From positions 1-44,436 of the IMG/VR virus record IMGVR_UViG_3300037606_000337: a stretch of 44,436 nucleotides of DNA. One strand, written 5' to 3'. Position numbers and translations under genes: made by a program. Position 1 is the first letter of the stretch, and every line of letters starts with the position of its first letter. This document shows, in pieces, positions 23,610 to 29,372 of this stretch. This DNA comes from a virus. Under the pieces are notes generated by a model. The model was not told the DNA's origin, searched no databases, and saw only the letters and a list, made by a program, of their open reading frames with translations.

Positions 23610-25306
23610 TGACCATCGCTGAAGCCAAGAAGGCGGGTACTCGCTCGTCGGAGGAGCTGTTGCTCCAACGGTTGCTTGACCGCCACACGCGGTTGAAGTC
23701 GGAGTATTCCGATCAGCGCCCGGGCCACGAAGATATCACGCACCAACTCTGCCCGTGGCGAGGCAGGTTCAACCCGAAGAGCCGAGCGAACAAGACCGTC
23801 GAGCCCGACCGAGCTGTCGTCGACTCGACCGGCTACCGCGCGATTCGCGGCATGGGCGCGTTCCTCATGGGCGGCGGTTCTTCACCTGCGCGCAATTGGT
23901 TTCGGCTCGCTTGCCCAGATCCCGCACTCGCGGAACTCTACTCGGTGCGCACCTTCTACGCTGAGGCAGCGCGGCGCATGCGCTTTGTCCTCTCGCGGTC
24001 GAATGCATACCAAGCGATGCACAACGTCTACGAGGAAGTGAGCGCCTACGGCACCGCGTGCGCGCTGCTTGAGCGCAACTTCGACAACGTGCTGCACATG
24101 CACGTGCTCACGGTGGGCCAGTATTTCTTGAGCACGGACCCCTACGGGGCGGTGAACACCGTCTACCGCGAGTTCGAGATGACCAATGCTCAGCTACAGT
24201 CTGAGTTTGGTTTAGAGACCCTGACGCCCGAGATGCAGGCGCAGATCAAGAACGGTCAGCTTGAGACGCTGCACACGGTGATCCACGCCGTCGAGCCGCG
24301 CGAGGATCGAGTGCAGAGTTTGTCCGATCAGAACAACATGCCGTTCCGCTCGGTCTACTTCCTCCGCGGTGAGCGGAGAGACCACACCACACGCGGAGTT
24401 CTGCGCGAGGGCGGCTACAAGCTGTTCCCCTACCTCGTGCCGCGTTGGTCGGTGACGGACTTGAACGCGTGGGGTTACGGCCCGGGCCATGAAGCCGTGC
24501 CGCACGCACAGCGTCTGCAGAAGATGCAGTACGCCATGGGCAAGGCTGTCGCGTTTGGCGTTGAACCCCCGATGCAAGGCCCCGCGGGGCTGACGCAGCG
24601 TGAGATCAAACAGCGCCCCGGCGGCTACACCGCAGTTCCGAACGGCGGCAACCAGAAGATCGAGAACTTGTTCAACGTCAACCTCGACGTGAACGCGTTG
24701 AGCGACCAGATCGACCGCACGCAAGAGCAGATCCAACGCGCGTGCTACAACGACTTGTTCTTGCTCGTCATGAACAGCCGCCGCGCGAAGACCGCGACGG
24801 AAGTTGACGAGATGCACGAAGAGAAGATGCTCATGCTCGGCCCGGCGTTGGAGCGGTTGCACAATGAGATGCTGCGGCCGTTCATCGAACGCGTGTTCGA
24901 CTACATGGACGAAGCAGAGCTACTGCCACCGCTGCCAACTGAGCTTGAAGGTGTGCCGTTGCAAGTCGAGTTCGTCTCGATGCTGCAGCAGTTGCAACAA
25001 GCGAGTGGCGTTGTCACCCTTGAACGATTCCTAGGCATGATTGCGGCGGGCTCGGCAGCCTTCCCCGAGATGCTCGACGTGGTCGACGCCGACAACGTGG
25101 CACGTGACTACGCGAACATGCTGGCGATCGAACCGGATAACCTGAAGGACCCTGACGTTGTGGCTCAGCTACGCCAAGCGCGCAATGAAGCCCAAGCGAT
25201 GCAAGCTCAGTCCGAGGCAGCGGCGGTGCAAGCCAAAGCCACTCGCGACGTAGCTGCCGCGTCGCGAGACGCGCCTGAACTCATCAACCAATTCACGGGA
25301 TACTAA
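23609..25306 (+). CDS. Portal protein (podovirus head-to-tail connector)
   Basis: 565 residues from ATG 23609. The N-terminal RLLDRHTRLKSEYSDQRPGHEDITHQ, the GGGSSPARNWFRL region, and the central LVPRWSVTDLNAWGYGPGHEAVPHAQRLQKM are hallmarks of the head-to-tail connecting protein family of T7-like virions. TEVDEMHEEKMLMLGPALERLHNEMLRPFIERVF forms the long helices of the stem/wing. A C-terminal alanine/glutamine-rich helix (NEAQAMQAQSEAAAVQAKA) fits the crown/barrel. It forms the dodecameric DNA gate on which TerL and the tail tubular proteins dock. Length is in the usual range. Confidence 0.93.
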   Translation: MTIAEAKKAGTRSSEELLLQRLLDRHTRLKSEYSDQRPGHEDITHQLCPWRGRFNPKSRANKTVEPDRAVVDSTGYRAIRGMGAFLMGGGSSPARNWFRLACPDPALAELYSVRTFYAEAARRMRFVLSRSNAYQAMHNVYEEVSAYGTACALLERNFDNVLHMHVLTVGQYFLSTDPYGAVNTVYREFEMTNAQLQSEFGLETLTPEMQAQIKNGQLETLHTVIHAVEPREDRVQSLSDQNNMPFRSVYFLRGERRDHTTRGVLREGGYKLFPYLVPRWSVTDLNAWGYGPGHEAVPHAQRLQKMQYAMGKAVAFGVEPPMQGPAGLTQREIKQRPGGYTAVPNGGNQKIENLFNVNLDVNALSDQIDRTQEQIQRACYNDLFLLVMNSRRAKTATEVDEMHEEKMLMLGPALERLHNEMLRPFIERVFDYMDEAELLPPLPTELEGVPLQVEFVSMLQQLQQASGVVTLERFLGMIAAGSAAFPEMLDVVDADNVARDYANMLAIEPDNLKDPDVVAQLRQARNEAQAMQAQSEAAAVQAKATRDVAAASRDAPELINQFTGY

Positions 25307-25308
25307 AC

Positions 25309-25626
25309 GTGACCGAACCCGCGACGGTGTTTCCATGGGTCGAGTTGGCGGGTAGCGGCGGTGTCGCCGCCGCCCTCTCGATGTGTTGGATGTTCCTCAA
25401 GCATCTGAAGGATCAGAAGCTCGCGGAGAACGAAGCCTTGAAAGAGATCACCTCGCAGTTTGCTCAAACCATCCGCATAGCGAGCACCGACGTGAAGGAA
25501 GGCATGGCGGTGTTCCAAGCTCACACGGCGGTGCTGTTGGCCGACGGCCGCGACCGCGAGACTCGGATGCATGAACTGCTGCGCGAAACCCGAGCTGCGC
25601 TAACCGCAGCCCCCTTGACCCAATGA
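25309..25626 (+). CDS. Single-pass membrane protein with coiled coil, possible holin or i-spanin-like
   Basis: 105 residues from GTG 25309, two bases after the portal stop. One hydrophobic segment (VELAGSGGVAAALSMCWMFL, ~11-30) is followed by a long charged helix (KHLKDQKLAENEALKEITSQFAQ...). It overlaps the lipoprotein gene that follows (ATGA-type). A membrane anchor with a periplasmic coiled coil next to a small lipoprotein resembles an i-spanin/o-spanin pair; a holin is the other option. No sequence family is recognised, so the lysis role is inference. Confidence 0.5.
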   Translation: MTEPATVFPWVELAGSGGVAAALSMCWMFLKHLKDQKLAENEALKEITSQFAQTIRIASTDVKEGMAVFQAHTAVLLADGRDRETRMHELLRETRAALTAAPLTQ

Positions 25627-25844
25627 AAAAGCTCCTACTACTAGGCGGGCTCTTGCTCGCGTCATGCACTGCCCCGAGCAGCGCCTACGCCCTCGCGGAC
25701 CGTGACACGTTCAACGCTGTGGCTCCTGAGTATCAAGCATACGTGCTTGCCGACGGCAGGCTCTCGCAGTTGGAGAAGGACCGCCGCTTGCTGACGGTTG
25801 AGACGTGGCGCATGCGCCTCGCTGCTGCGGAGGGGGTCAAGTGA
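25623..25844 (+). CDS. Small lipoprotein, possible o-spanin-like
   Basis: 73 residues from ATG 25623. A clear lipoprotein signal is present: MKKLLLLGGLLLASC, with lipobox LASC and Cys15 as lipidation site. The mature part is ~58 residues and acidic/helical (VLADGRLSQLEKDRRLLTVETW). It overlaps both neighbours. In a phage of a Gram-negative host such a lipoprotein after a membrane protein gene could be the outer-membrane spanin subunit, though proline-rich Rz1-like composition is absent. Confidence 0.6.
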   Translation: MKKLLLLGGLLLASCTAPSSAYALADRDTFNAVAPEYQAYVLADGRLSQLEKDRRLLTVETWRMRLAAAEGVK

Positions 25845-26101
25845 TCGACACCAAGGATCTGATCGCGCAGCTTGAAACTGTTTTCGTCGACCCCGACAAG
25901 CGGACGTTGCTTGCGCATGTAGCGGCGGACGCAGTGACGGTAGCCGCGCGGGCACTCATCGACCCGGAAGGCGCCGCAAAAGAAGCACTACACATCCGAG
26001 CGCAGCTCTCAAACCTAACCGCGGCTGAAGTGCAGATGTTCAGCAGCGTGCTCGCCTCATGGGCTGCCCGCGTGGTGTTCACGGCTATCGTGGCGGGCTA
26101 G
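25841..26101 (+). CDS. Small hypothetical protein
   Basis: 86 residues from GTG 25841, overlapping the lipoprotein TGA (GTGA) with a GGAGGGGG run 6-7 nt upstream; the ATG at 25805 would overlap by 40 bases. It is helical, with hydrophobic stretches (VAADAVTVAARALI and VLASWAARVVFTAIVAG) that might be one membrane segment at the C-terminus. The family is unknown. Its stop codon runs into the second conserved stem-loop. Confidence 0.55.
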   Translation: MIDTKDLIAQLETVFVDPDKRTLLAHVAADAVTVAARALIDPEGAAKEALHIRAQLSNLTAAEVQMFSSVLASWAARVVFTAIVAG

Positions 26102-26142
26102 GGGGCACATAAGCCCCCGGCGGCAGGTGTAGGTTCCGGGGA
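26101..26142 (+). promoter_or_regulatory. Conserved intergenic stem-loop, copy 2
   Basis: GGGGGC (26101-26106) pairs perfectly with GCCCCC (26113-26118) around loop ACATAA. It is the partner of the element at 22801-22842: the same first 12 bases, the same loop, the same 42-base distance to the next ATG, and both end in CGGG(G)A before ATG. It may be a processing, regulatory or transcription element for the capsid gene block. Confidence 0.5.
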
Positions 26143-26394
26143 ATGGTGCCCCCTGAAGACGACTCGCCCCAAGCGATCGACGAAGCGATGCGCTGGCTGA
26201 TCGGCCAGCCGCATGGCCGTCGGGTCCTTCAGTGGCTCTCGCAAACTGCGGGCCTCATGGCCGAGCAGTTTCACACCAATAACTCACAGATGAGTTTCAA
26301 CGTCGGCCGCCGCTCGGTGGCAGTTGAAGCGCATCAAGCGGCCCGTCGCGCTGACGAGGCCCGCTACCTAGCCCACATCAGCGATCTACTGTGA
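26143..26394 (+). CDS. Bbp19-like phage protein
   Basis: 83 residues from ATG 26143. The pattern (AMRWLIGQPHGRRVLQWLSQTAGL...NVGRRSVAVEAHQAARRADEARYLAHISDLL) matches my memory of the Bbp19 family of Bordetella phage BPP-1 and relatives, small proteins encoded between portal and scaffold genes. Its function is not established; the location suggests head assembly. It is coupled to the scaffold gene by a GTGA overlap. Confidence 0.65.
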   Translation: MVPPEDDSPQAIDEAMRWLIGQPHGRRVLQWLSQTAGLMAEQFHTNNSQMSFNVGRRSVAVEAHQAARRADEARYLAHISDLL

Positions 26395-27077
26395 CAATTC
26401 CACAAACAGTCGAGCCAGTTGTAGCGCCCGCGGCACCAGCCGCAGGCAATTCTCAGGAACCGCAGACCGCGGATACGAAGATCACCTTGACGCTCCCCGA
26501 TGCAGATGCATCGGCCAAGCCGACGCCTGATCCAGTCGATCCGAAAGACGGTGGTAAAGAGCCATCTGCCGACCCCGCTGAGCTGGAAGCCTTCAAGTTC
26601 GACGTGCCTGAGACCATGTCGCTCGATGAAGGATCCATCGCCAAGCTCAGCGAGACCGCGCGCGAACTCAACCTCACCTCAGACCAAGTGCAGAAGCTCT
26701 TGGAGTCCGTTGCTCCTTCGATGGATGCAGCGAACACCGCGATGCTGAAAGAGACGCGCGAGGGCTGGGCCAAAGAGATCGCGGATGACCTTGTGCTCGG
26801 TGGCTCGAAGCTGCCCGAGAACATGGCCATCGCGGACAAAGCCGTCAAAGCCTTCGGCGACGAAGGGCTGCAAGACCTACTCAACGCCGGTGAGCTTCCG
26901 TTGGGCAAAGAGCCTCGGATGTTCCGCTTCCTAGTGAAGATCGGCGCGGCGATCAGTGAAGCGAAGGCAGTTACTCCGGGCGTCAACGGGAAGCCCGGGC
27001 CTAAGCCGATCACCGGGGACGTGTTCCAAAACACGGCACACGCGGCCTCGATCATGTATCCGAACCAACAAGAGTGA
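26391..27077 (+). CDS. Capsid scaffold/assembly protein
   Basis: 228 residues from GTG 26391. A disordered Pro/Ala/Asp-rich N-terminus (~1-65) is followed by FKFDVPETMSLDEGSIAKLSETARELNLTSDQVQKLLE, the helical pattern of podovirus scaffolding proteins. Then come EIADDLVLGGSKLPENMAIADKAVKAFGDEGLQDLLNAGELPLGKEPRMFRFLVKIG and a short basic tail. It directs procapsid assembly and is lost before packaging. Immediately upstream of the major capsid gene, as is standard. Confidence 0.85.
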   Translation: MTIPQTVEPVVAPAAPAAGNSQEPQTADTKITLTLPDADASAKPTPDPVDPKDGGKEPSADPAELEAFKFDVPETMSLDEGSIAKLSETARELNLTSDQVQKLLESVAPSMDAANTAMLKETREGWAKEIADDLVLGGSKLPENMAIADKAVKAFGDEGLQDLLNAGELPLGKEPRMFRFLVKIGAAISEAKAVTPGVNGKPGPKPITGDVFQNTAHAASIMYPNQQE

Positions 27078-27087
27078 GTAGTTAGTC

Positions 27088-28125
27088 ATGGCACTTCTTA
27101 GCAGCACCAACTTGACCTTGGCCGACTGGGCCAAGCTGTTCGATCCAGACGGCAAGCTCGCCGTCATCACTAACGTTCTGTCGCAGACGAACGAGATCCT
27201 TGAAGACTGCGTTTTCAAGCAAGCCAACGGCAAGACGCATCACCGCGTCACGATCGCCACCGGTCTACCCGCCGTCTACTGGCGCCAGATCAACCAAGGC
27301 ATCCCGCCGAGCAAGCAAACCACTGCGCAAGTCGATGAAGGCATCGGCATGCTCGAAGCACGCTCCGAGACCGACTGTGTCCTCGCACGGCTGAGCGGTG
27401 ACGTTGGCAAGTTCCGGATGAGCGCAGCTCTCAGTCACATGGAGTCGATGGGTCAGACCCAAGCGCGCACCATGTTTTACGGCAACACGACCACGCAACC
27501 CGCGAGCTACCTCGGCTTGTCCGACCGCTTCGGTGTGGCGTCCGGCGCAGCCAACTCGCAAAACGTTTTGCTTGGCGGCAGCTTGGGTGGGCAGACGGAT
27601 AACATGTCCGTGTGGCTCGTGGGCTGGGGTGACGAAACCGTCTACTGCACGTTCCCTGAGGGTTCGCAAGCGGGCTTGATTCACCAAAACCTCGGCGAGC
27701 AAACGGTCTACGGCGCAGGTGGCGTTGCAGCCAACCGCATGCAGGCGTTTGTGGACCTGTATCAGTGGCACCACGGCATGGTCGTGCAGGATTGGCGCTA
27801 CGTCGTCCGCATCGCAAACCTCGACGCAGGCGACGCGAACACACTCGGAGGCTTCCAATCCCCGACCGACCTGAACAACATCCTTCACCAGATGGTTAAG
27901 GCGGTCTACCGCGTGCCGAACCTCAACATGTGCCGCCCGGCGTTCTACGTGAACCGCCTCGCGCACAGCGCTTTGAGCCGCATCGCGATGGAGAAGAGCC
28001 AGACCGCTTTGGCTCTGCAGTCGGGGTTGACTCAGTTCGGTTCGCCGACGAACTACCTCACGTGTCTCGGCATTCCGATTCGCCGTTGCGACACCCTCGC
28101 CGTCAACGAGACGCGCGTCGTCTAG
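27088..28125 (+). CDS. Major capsid protein
   Basis: 345 residues from ATG 27088. LTLADWAKLFDPDGKLAVITNVLSQTNEILEDCVFK and KTHHRVTIATGLPAVYWRQINQGIPPSKQTTAQVDEGIGMLEARSETD match the capsid proteins of BPP-1/BcepC6B-like podoviruses. NSALSHMESMGQTQ-like segments, FYGNTTTQPASYLGLSDRFG and the C-terminal TNYLTCLGIPIRRCDTLAVNE are also typical. It is expected to adopt the HK97 fold. Preceded by scaffold and followed by a palindromic hairpin and the cement-like proteins. Confidence 0.9.
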   Translation: MALLSSTNLTLADWAKLFDPDGKLAVITNVLSQTNEILEDCVFKQANGKTHHRVTIATGLPAVYWRQINQGIPPSKQTTAQVDEGIGMLEARSETDCVLARLSGDVGKFRMSAALSHMESMGQTQARTMFYGNTTTQPASYLGLSDRFGVASGAANSQNVLLGGSLGGQTDNMSVWLVGWGDETVYCTFPEGSQAGLIHQNLGEQTVYGAGGVAANRMQAFVDLYQWHHGMVVQDWRYVVRIANLDAGDANTLGGFQSPTDLNNILHQMVKAVYRVPNLNMCRPAFYVNRLAHSALSRIAMEKSQTALALQSGLTQFGSPTNYLTCLGIPIRRCDTLAVNETRVV

Positions 28126-28128
28126 TCC

Positions 28129-28150
28129 GCAGCAGCCCTAGGGCTGCTGC
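28129..28150 (+). terminator. Perfect 22-bp palindrome after the major capsid gene
   Basis: GCAGCAGCCCT followed by its exact reverse complement AGGGCTGCTGC; as RNA a 9-bp stem with a CTAG loop. It begins 3 nt after the capsid stop codon. A weak TTCC follows. Many podoviruses have a terminator or attenuator here to set capsid versus downstream expression. Confidence 0.55.
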
Positions 28151-28170
28151 TTCCACAACGGAGCACTCAA

Positions 28171-28704
28171 ATGATCTCAGACATCAACCTTCAAGTAATG
28201 ACCGCGCAGGTGCTGACCACCGCAGCCGGTGCGCGCACCGTGTCGAACAACACGGTCGACATCGGCAGCGTCGCGCTCAGCGCGATGACCAGCCCGACGG
28301 GCGGCGCAAACATCGCGGCGGGCGCATCGCTACCGCGCGACATCAGCGAGGGCGAGCCCCTCTATATGGTGTTCACCAACGTCGGCGGGGCAACGTTCAC
28401 GGGCGTAACTACGGTTACGTTCGAGATCATCACCTCGGCGAGTTCGGCGCTCACTTCGCCCCGGATCTTGGTCCGCTCAGACGCTATCCCGGTCGCAACC
28501 ATGGTTGCCGGCAAGGAGATCGTCATGCGGATTCAACTCGACTCGAAGGCCAAGAACAGCACGCTTGACCGCTACCTCGGCGCGGCGGTGTCAGCCGTTG
28601 GCGGCACGACTCTCGCGAACGCGACGCTTGACGCGCACATCGTTCACGGCAACCAGAAGGGCGGGAATAAGTTCTACGCGACTTCGATCATCGTCACCCC
28701 GTAA
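28171..28704 (+). CDS. Bbp16-like capsid cement protein, copy 1
   Basis: 177 residues from ATG 28171, with GGAG about 12 nt upstream. DIGSVALSAM, RDISEGEPLYMVFTNVGGATFTG, TVTFEIITS and PVATMVAGKEIVMRIQL follow the Bbp16 pattern of Bordetella phage BPP-1 (capsid cement). It would bind the outer capsid surface and stabilise the shell. It is followed at once by a second, diverged member of the same family, so two cement-like proteins are encoded. Confidence 0.75.
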   Translation: MISDINLQVMTAQVLTTAAGARTVSNNTVDIGSVALSAMTSPTGGANIAAGASLPRDISEGEPLYMVFTNVGGATFTGVTTVTFEIITSASSALTSPRILVRSDAIPVATMVAGKEIVMRIQLDSKAKNSTLDRYLGAAVSAVGGTTLANATLDAHIVHGNQKGGNKFYATSIIVTP

Positions 28705-28712
28705 GGAGCCTC

Positions 28713-29330
28713 ATGATCCGCGACTCTCTAGGACTGTTTTCAGACGCTCAAGCCCTCTCTTACACGAGCGGGGGTGTAGGCATCAGCAACATCTCCAGCG
28801 ACAACTGGATGGATCTCGGAGTCTACACGGATGCGCTCGGGGTCACGACGTCGCGGGACATCGCGCCGGGTGAACCCGTCTACATCCAATTCAGGGTGAC
28901 GACGGCTTTCCTCAACGCAGCCGACGCGAACGCTTCGTTTCAAGCGGTCGTGTTCATCGACACCGCAGACCCCCCGCTTCCGGCAAACACGTCGGCGACT
29001 TACCTCCCGTCAAGTCACCCGATCTCGAACAACGTGGCAACCTTGGCTCTTGGCTTTGCCAACAGCCTCGCGCTTGGCTCGACGTTCTCGCTCCCCTTGA
29101 CTTCGCCTCAAGGGGGCGCGCTCAACGCTGACGCGCTCGTGATCAGCCGGTCACTCGGCAAGCGCTTCTTGCGCGTTGCCTACTCCATCCGGCACTCAGC
29201 GGCGAGCACGACAACGGGCTCTATCGAGGCAATCTTGGTAGGTCAGTCGTCGGTGCGTGGCCCAAGGCCCGCCCTCGGCTCATACGTGGACGGGATCTAC
29301 CCGTCCTCGGTCGACTGGGGCATCAGCTAG
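28713..29330 (+). CDS. Bbp16-like protein, copy 2
   Basis: 205 residues from ATG 28713, with AAGGAG upstream. MIRDSLGLFSDAQALSYTSG, SRDIAPGEPVYIQFRVTTAF, ASFQAVVFIDTAD and GKRFLRVAYSIRHSAASTTTGSIEAILVG are the canonical Bbp16 features, clearer than in the gene upstream. It ends in an extra C-terminal tail (GSYVDGIYPSSVDWGIS). Probably a second capsid decoration or cement protein, or a specialised version at vertices; the division of labour is unknown. Confidence 0.75.
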   Translation: MIRDSLGLFSDAQALSYTSGGVGISNISSDNWMDLGVYTDALGVTTSRDIAPGEPVYIQFRVTTAFLNAADANASFQAVVFIDTADPPLPANTSATYLPSSHPISNNVATLALGFANSLALGSTFSLPLTSPQGGALNADALVISRSLGKRFLRVAYSIRHSAASTTTGSIEAILVGQSSVRGPRPALGSYVDGIYPSSVDWGIS

Positions 29331-29338
29331 CCCGATCA

Positions 29339-29364
29339 GCCGCGCGCGGGAAACTGCGCGCGGC
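29339..29364 (+). terminator. GC-rich hairpin before the esterase-tail tubular fusion gene
   Basis: GCCGCGCGC (29339-29347) pairs perfectly with GCGCGCGGC (29356-29364) around GGGAAACT. It is followed by ATAATCCC and then the ATG at 29373, so there is no U-tract. It could attenuate transcription or shield the start site of the next gene. Confidence 0.45.
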
Positions 29365-29372
29365 ATAATCCC

